DNA of 64,000 bases from Punica granatum (taxonomy: Eukaryota; Streptophyta; Magnoliopsida; Myrtales; Lythraceae), in contig NC_045129.1 in assembly GCF_007655135.1 (NCBI RefSeq), positions 14,978,274 to 15,042,273 of the forward strand. The letters are read 5' to 3'. Of the stretch, positions 23,121 to 35,200 are shown one piece after another. A model generated the notes under the pieces. That model saw nothing but the letters and a program-made list of their open reading frames with translations. It did no database searches and had not been told where the DNA came from. The translations under genes and the position numbers were made by a program. How positions within the stretch are numbered: position 1 is the stretch's first letter; every line of letters begins with the position of its first letter.

Positions 23121-24330
23121 ATGCCACTCAGGGGAAGGGATCGTGTGGACGATGTTCTTGAGCATGACAAACATCTGGAACAGAGGATGGAGCAAATCGT
23201 GAATCAGAGGATGGATCGTATGATGGAGCAACTAACACAGAGGATGGCTGTACTGATGGGGAACCAGAATCAGGAAAACCCTAACCCGAATCCTAACCCT
23301 AACCCTAACCCTAACCCTAATCCTGAGCAAGAGGAATCTGGCGAGGAGTCAGAGGGAGAGAATTATTTTGCGGATATCCCACGTTGGCAGCAAAGGGGTC
23401 CTATCGAAGATGACAGGAGGCATCCTATCGAGGATGACATGAGGCGTTGGGAGTCTAGGATGCGAACTGAAATTCTAGAATTTCATGGCAACCTTAAGCC
23501 CGAGGAGTTTCTTGATTGGCTGGCCACAGTTGAGGAAATCTTGGAATTCAAAGGAGTGCCCGAAGATAAACGTGTACCGCTGGTGGCAATCAGATTGCGA
23601 GATAGAGCCACGACATAGTGGCAGTAGGTCAAATGAACCAGAAGTAGATTGGGCAAGCCGAAAATTGTGACGTGGGAGAAGATGAAGAAGCACTTGCGAG
23701 CCAGTTTTCTGCCATACAATTTTCAGAGATTGATGTACCAGCAACTGCAAAACTTACGGCAAGAAACTCGAACTGTGGATGAATATACCACGGAGTTTTT
23801 TCAACTTATAGTCCGGAATGAGGTACATGAGACTGAAGATCAATTGGTGGCGAGGTATATTGGAGGGTTGCGGGTGCAGATTCAAGACACCGTCAATATG
23901 TTTGACCCACCAAGTGTCTCGGCAGCACATCAAAGGGCTCTACAAGTTGAAAAGCAGTCCCGACGCAACAGTAATTTCGGGAATTCCTCCAGTATAGGAA
24001 GCAATAGTGGTGTGAGTCGTTCTGGAAGTAGAGGTGGTAGTAGCGGAGTGAACCGTCCTGGAGGGAGAGCCAACAGAAATACTGTCAACACAAACCAATC
24101 AATTAGACCAACGGGTAGTGGGATGAAATGCTTTGGATGTGGCGAAGTTGGTCACAGGTAGTCCGAGTGCAGAAAGGCCGCTGGCAAAAAGACATTCTTC
24201 GTTGACACGGAGGAAGACGAAGAAGAGGATGTGGAGGAAACCGAAGATCCTATATTTGATAGTGAGGAGGTCGTTGACGAGGAAGTAGTGACTGGAGACA
24301 TAGGAACGACACTGGTTGTTAGGCATTCAT
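23121..24330 (+). pseudogene. gag remnant of the gypsy element
   Basis: The ATG at 23121 starts a charged coiled segment (M-rich, 'QRMDRMMEQLTQRM'), then a seven-fold Asn-Pro run encoded by AACCCT hexamers, then the retrotransposon gag core ('FHGNLKPEEFLDWLATVEEI', 23482 onward). It stops at TAG 23616-23618 and resumes at 23649. A Gly/Ser/Arg-rich linker leads to a CCHC knuckle (CFGCGEVGH, about 24130-24156) cut by TAG at 24159-24161. An acidic tail follows. At least three in-frame stops occur, so it is not functional. Confidence 0.8.
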
Positions 24331-24399
24331 GCTTGACGCCTAAGATTGTTGACGACAATTGGCTGAAGCACTATTTTCCAGTCCACGTGCACTGTCCAC

Positions 24400-27300
24400 A
24401 GAAAGGTGTGTCGTTTTGTTATTGATGCTGGTAGCTGTGAGAATATTGTCTCTGTAGAGACAGTGCAGAAATTGGGCCTCAAGACGGAGAAACATCCTAA
24501 GCCTTATAAATTGGCATGGCTGAAAAGGAGGGGGGGAGGTTAGTGTATCAGAACGTGCATTGGTTTCTTTCTCCATTGGCTTGAAATGTAAAGATGTTAT
24601 ATGGTGTGATGTGGTGGCGATGGATGCATGTCATTTATTGTTGGGGAGGCCTTGGCAGTATGACCGCCATGTAGTTCATGACGGGCGGACTAATTCATAT
24701 AGTTTCATGTTTGAGAATGTGAAGATTGTGCTAGTGCCCAGCAAAGAGTCGGAGAAACCAACATTTATGGGTGTAGAACCGAAGCTCTTGTCATTAGCGA
24801 GGTTCGAAGAAGAGGTGGACGAGTCACAGCTAGTTTATGTGAAAATCGGAAAAGAGGTAGCGTTGAAGTGTCAATCCCAACGCAGTCGCACTTGTAGTGG
24901 CTGAGTTTGTGGACATCTTTTCCAATGAGCTTCCCAATGGTTTACCACCCTTGCGTGATATTCAGTACCAAATTGACCTGGAGCCAGGAGCGGCGCTGCC
25001 AAATAGACCCCATTACAAGATGAGTCATGGGGAGCATGAGGAGTTGCGGAGGCAGGTTGAGGAGTTGCTGGCCAAGGGACATATCCGTGAAAGCCTGAGT
25101 CCCTGCGCAGTTTCGGCCTTGCTTACACCCAAGAAGGATGGCTCGTGGCGCATGTGTGTAGATAGTCGAGCCATAATAAAAATACGGTGCGATACAGATT
25201 TTCAATTCCACGATTGGATGATTTGCTTGATTAGGTCAGCGGTGTAACGGTGTTTACGAAACTAGATTTGAAGAGTGGATACCATCATATCCGCATAAGG
25301 CTCGGCGACGAGTGGAAAACAACTTTCAAGACATGCGAAGGGTTGTATGAGTGGATGGTGATGCCTTTTGGGTTGTCAACGCACCAAGCACTTTTATGCG
25401 TGTGATGAACTAGGCCTTGCGACCATTCATCGACAAGTGTGTTGTCGTTTATTTTGATGATATTCTGATTTATAGTACTAACAAAACGGAGCATCTTCAG
25501 CATTTGCGGGCAGTTATGTGTGTGCTTCGCAGGGAGAAATTCTATGCTACCCTTAAGAAGTGTGTATTCATGGCATCGAAGGTCTTATTCCTTGGGTATG
25601 TGGTCTCCGGCGAAGGACTGAAGGTAGATGAGTCCAAGATCGAAGTGGTGAAGCAATGGCCGCAGCCGAGGACACTTATTGAAGTTCGCAGCTTCCATGG
25701 ACTTGCTTCCTTTTATAGGCGTTTCATCCCTCATTTCAGCACAATTATGGCGCCTATAACAGATTGCATGAAGGGTGGAAAGTTCGTATGGACGGAGGAA
25801 GCGGAGAAGGCATTCCAGCTTATCAAGATGCGTCTTACGACTGCCCCAATATTAGTCTTGCCTAATTTTGCTCAGCCCTTTGAGTTACATTGTGATGCTT
25901 CTAAAGTGGGCATTGGAGCAGTTTTGAGCTAAAACAACAGGCCTGTCGCATATTTTAGTGAGAAGTTGTCTGGGGCTAAGTTAAAGTACAACACCTATGA
26001 TGTGGAGTTCTATGCGGTGGTACAAGCAGTCAAACATTGGCGGCATTATTTGTTTCATCGGGAGTTCATGCTTTATATTGACCACGAGGCGTTAAAACAC
26101 CTTCATCGCCAAGATAAGGTGTCCCCACGGCATGCCCCATGGATTGCTTATTTACAGCGTTTTACCTTCGTGGTGAAGCACAAGTCAGGAGTGACAAATC
26201 GAGTGGCTGACGCATTGAGCCGCAATAGCAATTTCTTAGTTAGCCTGGGTATAGAAGTACCTGGTTTTGACTTTCTTCGCGATTTCCTTGAGACTGATCC
26301 TTATTTCTCTAATGTTTTAGGGAAAGTTTGTGCTGGAGAGAAATCAGAATTTTTGCTGCATGATGGGTTTCTATTCAAGGGCAAACAATTGTGTATCCCA
26401 GATTGCAGCCTCCGTTTGAAGATTATTAAGGAGTTGCATGGAGAGGGCCATGTTGGGCGAGATCGAACATTACTATTAGTGCAGGGCTCGTATTTTTGGC
26501 CGACCATATGCAAGGAGGTAGAGAAGTACATGCAAAGGTGTCGGGTCTACAACATGTCCAAGGGGACGGCTACTAATGTTGGGTTGTATATGTTGTTACC
26601 AGTTCCAGCGCGGCCTTAGGAGGATGTTAGCATAGATTTTGTGCTGGGTTTACCGCGAACACAACGTTGTAATGATTCCATCTATGTTGTTGATCGATTT
26701 TCTAAGATGGTGCATTTTATTCCTTGCAAGAAGATGACAGATGTTATTCGGGTAGCTCAGATGTACTTTCGCGAGGTGTATCGTCTTCATGGATTACCAA
26801 AGTCCATTGTTTCTGATCGGGATACCTGGTTCCTTAGCCACCTTTGGCGAAGTTTATGGAAGATGGTGGATACACAACTGCAATTTAGCAGTGCTTATCA
26901 TCCCCAAACCAATGGGCAAACTGAGGTCGTGAATCGGTCCTTAGGTAACTTGCTGCAAAGTCTGGTGGGGGAGCATGTGAAGAGTTGGGACCTCAAGTTG
27001 TGCCGAGTGGAGTTCGCCCATAATCACGCAGTCAATCGTAGCACGGGTTTTAGCCCTTTTCAGGTTGTGTATGTTGTTGTTCCCAAGGGTCCTCTGGATT
27101 TAATTCCTTTGCCTAACCGACCTAAAGTTCATGGTAAGGCACCAGATTTTGTGGATAGCTTGAGAGAGGTCCATCAAGCAGTGTATGATCACTTGACAGC
27201 AGCTAATGCCGGGTATAAGCAAGTTGCAGATAAGAAGCGTCGTTTTGTGGAATTCGAAGTGGGTGATTTTGTGTGGGCTATTCTTACTAAGGATCGATAT

Positions 27301-27558
27301 CCTACTGGGGAGTACAACAAGCTTTCAGCAAGGAAGATTGGGCCGGTGGAGGTCACAGAGAAGATCAATCCAAACGCCTATCGGCTTAAGCTTCCTAGTC
27401 ACATTCGTACTGCTGATGTGTTTAATGTGAAGCACCTGATTCCGTACATAGGTGACAGCTTGGATGATGACGATTCAAGGGCGAATTCTCTCCACCCAAT
27501 GGAGAATGATGCAGTAGAAGAAGCGACAAGTCTGTACCTGGAGAAAAACAGGTTCTGA
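24400..27558 (+). pseudogene. pol remnant of the gypsy element (PR-RT-RH-INT)
   Basis: Protease reads FVIDAGSCENIVS near 24412-24450. RT begins near 24897 ('[17 protein letters not shown]') and has the YFDD box at about 25447-25458. RNase H ('[17 protein letters not shown]') is cut by TAA at 25930-25932 and resumes at 25936. The integrase zinc region near 26440-26560 has lost one cysteine (C-R-V-Y). The catalytic core has SDRDTW and NGQTEVVNR blocks (26641-27558), preceded by a TAG at 26617-26619. The C-terminal 'VGDFVWAILTKDR' and 'ADVFNVKHLIPY' blocks are typical of gypsy integrases. Frameshift between about 24470 and 24560 and near 25210-25410. Confidence 0.85.
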
Positions 27559-27950
27559 TTACCCTGTCTCATGGGAAACGGCATCTGGAGCAAAACTCAC
27601 GCCATCGGCCGTAAAATTACGAAATTTAGGCCAAATTTCATCGTTTAGGGTCTCAAATAGGCATTTTATTGTTATTAGGGTGTTTTTGCAATTTTAGGAA
27701 AAAGATTATGTTTTTCGTGCAATTTAGGCGTTTTTAATTCTATTTAAGCTATGTACAACCCTAGGATTGAAGACAGTTTTTTTCGGATTATCAATAAAGT
27801 CTTGGAGCTACCGTGCTCTTTCGCCCAATCTCGGATTTGATTCTAGTTTGATACATATTTCCTGGTATTTGTAGAATCAACAGGTTGTAGAAGGTTGTTG
27901 TCTGGTATTTGTGCGCGAATCAACAGATCGCAATTAGTTCCGCTGCTTCA
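27507..27950 (+). repeat. gypsy 3' LTR
   Basis: Runs from TGATGCAGTAG to CTGCTTCA, followed by GGAAG. It shares the AATAAA-containing block with the 5' LTR. Confidence 0.9.
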
Positions 27951-27969
27951 GGAAGAGTATTAATCAGGA

Positions 27970-28305
27970 GAGTATTATGTTGTGTTTGGTAATAGAGTGA
28001 AATTAAACTCCACTCGATTCTAAATATTAATGTATATATTTAAATGTGATGGTAATGATTGTTAGGAAAATGTATGTATGATGAATTATCATTGAATAGG
28101 TAAAAAGGATTAAAAAAATTGATGAAAGAATGGATTACAGTGGAAAAATTTATTATTAAAAAATTAATTATAATAATGTTAGAAAAAATATATGTGAGAA
28201 TTTATTATTCAATTGGAGAAAAAGACAAAATATTAATGATTATGTTGTTAAATTTATGAAAAAATGAAGTGGAGTAGAATAGTGATGAGTTAAACTTTGT
28301 TCCAA
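27970..28305 (+). mobile_element. MITE-like element related to the 'TGTTTGGTTT' family
   Basis: It starts TGTTGTGTTTGGTAATAGAG and ends ...GATGAGTTAAACTTTGTTCCA. The inner blocks 'aactccactcga' and 'gtaatgattgtta' match the elements at 14103 and 42283. Diverged; ends approximate. Confidence 0.4.
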
Positions 28306-28559
28306 AAAAAGTATAGTTACCCATGCATGCATCACATTATTAGGCCTTTTATATTCGGAGGGAAAATAGAAAATATTTTGAAAGGATGCCATGCATGCAT
28401 CACATAGACGTGTCACTTTTACATTCACCGATTTTTCGTATGCCAAATGTAATAGATTAACGTATTTTCACTGAAAATGGGAGAAACTAGATTATTAATA
28501 ATAACAATATCTCCATTCCTTAAACTTTATTCAACTGTCAAGAGGGGAAGTATGAACGC

Positions 28560-28630
28560 AAGTGTGTGTATATATATATATATACGTATATATCTATTAT
28601 TATATATATAATAATATATATTATGATATT
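28560..28630. repeat. (TA)n microsatellite
   Basis: Alternating T and A with brief interruptions ('tatatacgtatatat'), forming inverted self-complementary runs. Confidence 0.8.
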
Positions 28631-28654
28631 ATTGTGTTAGTGAAAATTCACATA

Positions 28655-29510
28655 AAACATAAGTCAAATATCTTATTTTACAGAAGTTCTCCTCAATTTC
28701 ATAAAATAAATTAAACCACTAATTAATAAGTAACAGTAAGGACAATTTCTTAATACTAAAAATTAAAAAAATGAATTTTAAATTTAACATTATGAGAAAG
28801 TAATTTTTTACCGTAGAATATTTGTTACAGAAAATATTTCAAAATTTATCAAGTTAATACATTTTCAAATTAATTATTACTAAAAAAAGAGTAAAAATAC
28901 AAAAAAAATGATTTAAGCAAGAAGGTAATTCCATAGTTAAGAAAACATATTTGATTTTAATACAGGAAGTTTTCGACAAGAATCCAAGAATAAAAACTTC
29001 TTATAATTTTTCTTTCAATTACAATCTTGATGTTAATACATGTACATTGATTTTCGACTTAATTTTTGTTAAAATTCAAAAAAGACATCTAGATATTCAG
29101 CCATGTTGCTATAAATTCAAAACTTATAATTAACTTGGGAAAAATATTACTAATATTGAATTATTCATTAGTAAAAGTTTGCAAAAATACAAGTAAAAAT
29201 TCTTAGTTTACAAAATTTTCTCGTTAATTTCATATTTAAAACAAATCGCTAATTGTTAAGTAATACTGCACATAATTTACTCTAATAGCTAAAGTAAAAC
29301 AAAAATGATTTTCAAATTTAAGTATGTGAGAATGTAAGTATTTTAAATTAAAATATTTATTACAAAAGGATTTTCACAATTAATCGCATTAATATATTCT
29401 CAAATTAATTATCATTAAAAAAATGAAAATATAAAAGACGAATTTAGAAATGGTAATTTCACAATTAAGAAAAAGATATTTAATTTTACCATAAGAAATA
29501 TTAGACAAGT
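28655..29510 (+). repeat. Diverged ~330-bp direct duplication, spacing about 530 bp
   Basis: 28655-28980 and 29185-29510 share order and wording: 'tttacaga/aattttctc', 'gctaatt...aagtaa', 'aaatgatttt', 'tatttgttac/tatttattac', 'caaattaattat', and both end in '...gacaag'. The DNA is AT-rich and noncoding. Confidence 0.5.
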
Positions 29511-30119
29511 ACACAATTAAGAAAAATATTGAGCTAGTAGTGGATATTAAGATATAATATATAAATATATAACTATAATTAGTAAAATATCGTTTATACA
29601 TTAATATATATATATATATATGATGTGTAAGTATTTTTTATAATTTATTTCTACGCGATTAACAAAAATTGATTATCCATTACTTACCCTACTTTTGGAA
29701 TATTAATGAATGCATACTTATACATTTACTACTGCTAATTTATTAGAACAAAGTTCCTCTTGGAAGACAATTAATCTTATTAAAAATTGGAAATGAAATA
29801 AATATTATGATCTTCTTTGTATTCAAATTTTATTTCAATAAGTTTTTTTTTTCTTTTTGTTTAAACTGTTATTATTTTATAAGTAAAGAACTTTGTTAGA
29901 ATTATTTTAACTTATTGTTTTTGATTTATCTATATATAATTTGTCTTTATTCGTAAAATAATACTTTTGTTAATCTAAATTATAATTGTATTGGTATGAT
30001 AAGATTTCAAATAATAATTAAATTTTTATTAAATATCAAGAAATAACATTAATGTAGATTAACAGTGGCTGATAAGATTTTAGGAAGTTATCAACCGTAA
30101 ATTTCTTGAACAAAACAAA

Positions 30120-30160
30120 AGGCAAATCCCACGCAACGGGTGGGCTTATAGGCTAGTCTT
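30120..30160 (+). other. Helitron-like 3' terminus
   Basis: A short stem (CCCAC at 30128, GTGGG at 30140) is followed 8 bases later by CTAGT (30153-30157). Plant Helitrons end in a GC hairpin and CTRR. The base after is C rather than the expected T, and no 5' TC end was found. Confidence 0.35.
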
Positions 30161-30400
30161 TAATTTATTCAAATCATTCCATAAATTGACCAAAATCTAT
30201 TATCTATTTTACGATTCCAACCCTATTTATTAGGTTATAATCAAGTAAATATACAGACACAAGTTTATTTATGTAATACTTTTAATTAATTCAAATGGTT
30301 CCGTAAATTAACCATAATCTATTATCTATTTTACTGTTCGATCCCTATTTGTTAGGTTGTACTCAAGTTTATATATAAATATAGATGCATAAAAATAATC
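30159..30400 (+). repeat. 122-bp duplication, 2 copies
   Basis: 'tttaattaattcaaatggttcc' at 30281 repeats 'tttaatttattcaaatcattcc' at 30159, and similarity continues through 'aatctattatctatttta' and 'ccctatttattaggtt'. Confidence 0.65.
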
Positions 30401-30404
30401 AATT

Positions 30405-32078
30405 TGGTCCCTAAAATTGTGAATTTTAATTAATTTTATGATTTAATAATCCATAATAAGATTTTAGTGACTTCAGAAAAATTATAACAGACATTTCAGG
30501 CACAATATTATTTTATGAATGAAAATGAGAATATATTATCCTGAACCATGCAGTCATATAATTTTGAAATTGACATCCCTAATTGTCGGTCCTCTCGCCG
30601 TTTTCGATCCGCGGCATTGTTGCGGATATTCACTAAGTGGATAATGGATAATTAATAATGCAGCTTTTTGTATCCGCCGTTAAAGCACTTCTATGTATAA
30701 TACTAGTCCTTTTACCCGCGCATTTTTGTTGATTTTATGTAAAATATATTTGAAAATTCGATGGGATCATGACTTGTAATTATTGATTGATATTATATGA
30801 ATTACATTGACAAATTTATTATTAACTAATTTTTCATTTTTATGGTCTTATAGTTATTTATTTTTTTTTATAAATGACAAAAAGATATTTCTTATAGCTG
30901 GCATGGAAAAGATGTGAAAGCATTAACCGATGAATATAAAATGAAATATTTTATGATCAAATACAAAAGCGTGCAATGGTGGAGGAATACTTCATGTCCG
31001 AACTCGGAAAAAAAAGTGCCAAGAAAGAATGTTGAAATACAACATTACTAAATCTAATCTTCTTAATATCATATTTCAATTAGTTTTAGGTAGTAAACTC
31101 ATAACTATTGTTGAATAATTATGGGTACAGTCATAAAACTGGCCACAGATTGTCTAAGCTCCTGCCATAAAAAGATGCACCCTCGAAGAAAACGGGTTTG
31201 ATGTTGTGACTTTGTTCTCGACCTAAGACAAAGAGGTAAATAGCACCCACAAGTCCAATGGTTCTCTACCTTTTATATTCCTATTTGGGAAAACTCCTAT
31301 GCAATCCAGTTGGTTCTCTGTTGAAAACTTCCATGTTCAATGCAGAAATAAGCATCCTATGCCTACATATCCATCGTTTTGTCTTTCTTGTTCATACATC
31401 CATGTTCAATGCAGAAATAAGCATCCTATGCCTACATATCCATCGTTTTCTCTTTCTTGTTCATACATCCCAAAATTACACAAAGAAAAGATTGTCATTG
31501 ACTATTAGGAAAATTACGAACAGATTTAGAGCCAATACCAACTTCATGTTTAGTTGACGATCATTGATGATCTCATAATCATAAGTATCATCGATGAAAT
31601 GCTATAAGAGGAAGATCATGGACCCTGGAAAAATGGTAGCAAAACCTACCTCATCCGATTGAGATCTCAAGTCAGTAGGAAGCCCCCATGTTTAAAGTTG
31701 GCGAATGAAGCAAAATAAAAAATTTAATTAAAGCAAAGGATCAAACATTTAAGAATAGCTCTATACCAATTCTAAGAAGAGCCATCAACAAAAATTCATG
31801 AACTGGATAAGAAATATGATCAAATCAAGGATATTTTCAATATATTCCCTTTTATATCAGTTCACGTGCAATAAGCCGAAAAATAAAGAAAAACGAAGAC
31901 CATGAATAGTCGTGACCAGGAAATTGACGAAAAAAGTGCTCATAGCCAGAAAAATCGAAGAGGAAAGAAGCTTATAGGTAACGATGCACATAGTGACCGA
32001 CTGAGGCTCTCGTGTCTCGATGGAGGCCTTGTCCCTTTGGAATTTTGAAAGAACATTACATATATATACATATATATA
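30405..32078. other. Spacer upstream of the young copia element
   Basis: No gene is recognised. It holds a Helitron-like 3' end on the minus strand near 30702-30722 and the 69-bp duplication. The sequence is less AT-rich from 31100 to 32030 but has no long frame. Confidence 0.45.
31331..31469 (+). repeat. 69-bp tandem duplication, 2 copies
   Basis: 'ccatgttcaatgcagaaata' begins at 31331 and again at 31400. The copies differ at about one base, so the event is recent. Confidence 0.9.
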
Positions 32079-32083
32079 TATAT

Positions 32084-32249
32084 TGTGAAGTTTGAATCAA
32101 TCCAACTTGTCTCCATTGATATAAATCGACTCTGTAAATAGGCCGTAGCCTTTACATGTAAAGGAAATTAATTAATCCTAAATATATGACTACCATATAT
32201 ATTACAATGTTCCTATTATACACCGATACAATTGGAACTATCCTTAATA
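32084..32249 (-). repeat. copia-1 3' LTR (element sense)
   Basis: 166 bp. In element sense it starts TATTAAGGATAG and ends ACTTCACA. It lacks the canonical 5' TG. Confidence 0.9.
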
Positions 32250-32256
32250 CTCCCCC

Positions 32257-35200
32257 TCAAGTTGGAGCATGTGGATCACAAATGCCCAACTTGGAAAGAA
32301 TAAAACGGAAGCGATCTCGACCTAATGCCTTCGTGAAGATATCTGCCAATTGAAGTCGCGTAGGCAAATGATCGGTAGTCACAACGCCGGACTTGATGTG
32401 ATCAAGCACAAAATGACAATCTATCTCAATGTGCTTGGTTCGTTCGTGAAACACTGGATTAGCAGCAATGTGTATTGCAGCCCGATTGTCGCAAAATAGT
32501 CGAGTCGGTGTGATCATATGTACTCCAAGAGAAGAAAGTAGATTACGCAACCAGATGATCTCACTGACAACTGCAGCCATGGCACGATACTCGGCTTCAG
32601 CGGATGAGCGAGAAACTGTCGTTTGTTTCTTTGTCTTCCACGAGACTGGACATCCTCCGAGCGTAATAAAATATCCCGTAACAGAACGATAGGTCAAAGG
32701 ACAACTTGCCCAATCCGAGTCACAGAAAGCTTCAAGATCCAGGGATGTAGGCTTCAAATAAAGACCCTGACCAGGAAACTGTTTCAAATAACGGAGAACA
32801 CGCATAGCAGCATCCCAATGATCTTGACGTGGCTCTTGCATGAACTGTGCCAGAATATGAAGTGAATAATTGATTTCTGGCCTTGTAATAGTCAGATAAA
32901 TAAGTCTCCCAATCAGACGCCTGTACGTGCTCGGATCTGATAATAAATCACTAGAACTCGTGGATAGTCGATGATGCTGCTCCATGGGAAATGGTGATGG
33001 TCGCGATGCCAACATACCACACTCAGTCAAAATGTCAAGAACATACTTCCGTTGACTGAGAAAAAGACCAGAACCCATTCTAGTGACTTCGATACCAAGG
33101 AAATACTTCAGAGGTCCTAAATCCTTTATGCGGAAGCACTTGTCCAGATATCCTTTAAATGAGTCACAGTGGCTCGGACTATTGCCCATTATGATTAGAT
33201 CATCTACATACACCAGTACACCAAGAAAAATTTGTCCCCGATTAAAGACAAAAAGAGAATGATCCGCACCTGACTGAATAAATCCATACCGCCGAAGTGC
33301 GTCAGCAAACTTCGAAAACCAATTCCTTGATGCCTAACGAAGTCCATATAAAGACTTGCAAAGCCTGCACACAGTGCTGTCTCTCGATGCAGAGAATCCA
33401 GGCGGTAATTGCATATAGACTTCCTCCTCCAAATCTCCATGCAAAAAGGCATTGTTGACGTCCATTTGATGAAGGTACCACCCTTTCGCCACTGCTACTG
33501 TTAACAGACATCTCACAGTCACCAGCTTGGCTACTGGTGCAAAGGTCTCGTGGTAGTCGATTCCCGCAACCTGGGTGAAACCCTTTGCAACTAGCCGTGC
33601 CTTGTAACGTTCAATACTTCCATCAGCCCGACGCTTCACCTTGTATACCCATTTACAACCGATAGGTTGTTTACCAGGTGGCAGCCGTTCAATTGTCCAT
33701 GTTTTATTCAATTCGAGAGCGCGAATTTCTTCTGCCATCGCAACTCTACATCGTCTATCTCGGACAGCTTCTCGATAAGATGTGGGCTCCCTGTCAGAAT
33801 CGATTGCAGCTAGAAAAGCCTTGTGTGTATTAGAGATTTTTGAATAATCAACAAAACTCTCAATTGGATAAGACATACCTGAGGAGTCCGAGGAAATGGG
33901 CGAATGAGGAGGAGGGGTCTTATAACGAGCAGTATGAACAACATAATCCTTAAGATGCTTGGGAAGGCGGGAAACTCGTTCAGATCGCCGCAAATTCACT
34001 TCTTGACCAACCTCTGAATTCCCAGAAATTTCCCTTTCGAATGGTTCTCCTTCCCCTTTGTATTTCGAGAAACTCCCCCTTGTTCCCATAATAGTCTCCC
34101 TTGTTTCGGCAGTCCGGACCGGGCTTTTTTCTGTTGGACCTGGTGTGGATATGCTGCTTCCTTCGTACAAACGCTGGCCTACATCTCCCTCAGTTCGGCC
34201 CAGATCAGAAGAGGCCGAATTATTCCTTCTTTCCTCCAGATCCTGGCCCGCGCGTTTCTCTACTCGGCCCAGATTAAAGAAATATTCATGGACTATTCCG
34301 CTGGGCTTCTGTCCTTTCTTAGCAATAGGCCCATCTGTACTGCTGAGCCTGTCTCCCTTCTCATCATTAGGCTGCTGTCGTCTGGGCTGTGGTGTTAGCT
34401 CATCAAACCGACCCGTCTGCTTTGTGTCGGGCTGAAGACACACATTTCCTCTTCTCGGACCAGCTGAGACATCTTCCAGGAAAAGTGGGCCGCAGTCATC
34501 GTGCTTCTCCGAATTTCCATTTTCCGCGGCAAATGGAAAAATTGTTTCACAGAACCGTACGTCCCTTGACACGAACATTTGTCGATTCTGCAAATCATAA
34601 AGTCTCCATCCCTTCTTGCCATGATGATATCCAATAAAAATACACTTACGGGACCTCGACTCAAACTTATCTTTGGTCCGTATATGAGCATAACATAATG
34701 ACCCTAAAACTCTTAAATTCGAGTAATTAGGTGGTTTACCAAAGAGTACCTCATGTGGGCTTTTGTTATCAAGTAAGACCGTCGGAGTGATGTTTATCAA
34801 ATGAACCGCCGTCGAAACACACTCGCCCCAGAACTTTACCGGTAATGAGGCCTGAAACATGAGTGTTCTAGCAACGTTCAGGATGTGTCGATGCTTCCTT
34901 TCAACTCGACCATTCTGCTGCAGTGTATCCGTGCAAGATGTCTGATGCACGATGCCATGTGCAGAGAAAAAATCCCGTAGATCTCTCGACAAAAACTCCA
35001 TCCCATTGTCACTCCTCAGAATTTTGATTGTGCAGCCAAATTGATTCTCAATTAAATTATAAAAATCAATTATAAATCGTCGAGCTTCCGATTTCTCTCG
35101 CAGTAAATAAACCCACACTCCTCGACTAAAATCATCAACAATAGTCAGGAAGTAATTGGCTCCACAACTTGCCTTTATTCTGTATGGTCCCCATAAATCA

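Larger units (their letters stand above)
22640..27950 (+). mobile_element. Decayed Ty3/gypsy LTR retrotransposon
   Basis: Two 444-bp LTRs (22640-23083 and 27507-27950), both beginning TGATGC and ending TTCA/GTCA, are flanked by a perfect 5-bp duplication GGAAG (22635-22639 and 27951-27955). The primer site at 23086-23097 (TGGTATCAGAGA) is of the initiator-Met type. Domain order is gag, protease, RT, RNase H, integrase, so gypsy. The LTRs differ at about 40 sites (about 91% identity), an old insertion. The pol 3' end runs into the 3' LTR (stop at 27556-27558) and no chromodomain is seen. The clade is not assigned. Confidence 0.92.

Noticed and set aside
23270..23330. Interstitial telomere
   Set aside because: The hexamers are in frame inside gag and too few; a coding microsatellite explains them better.
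34058..34637. Plus-strand open frames opposite copia-1
   Set aside because: They are shadows of the well-supported minus-strand gag-pol frame.
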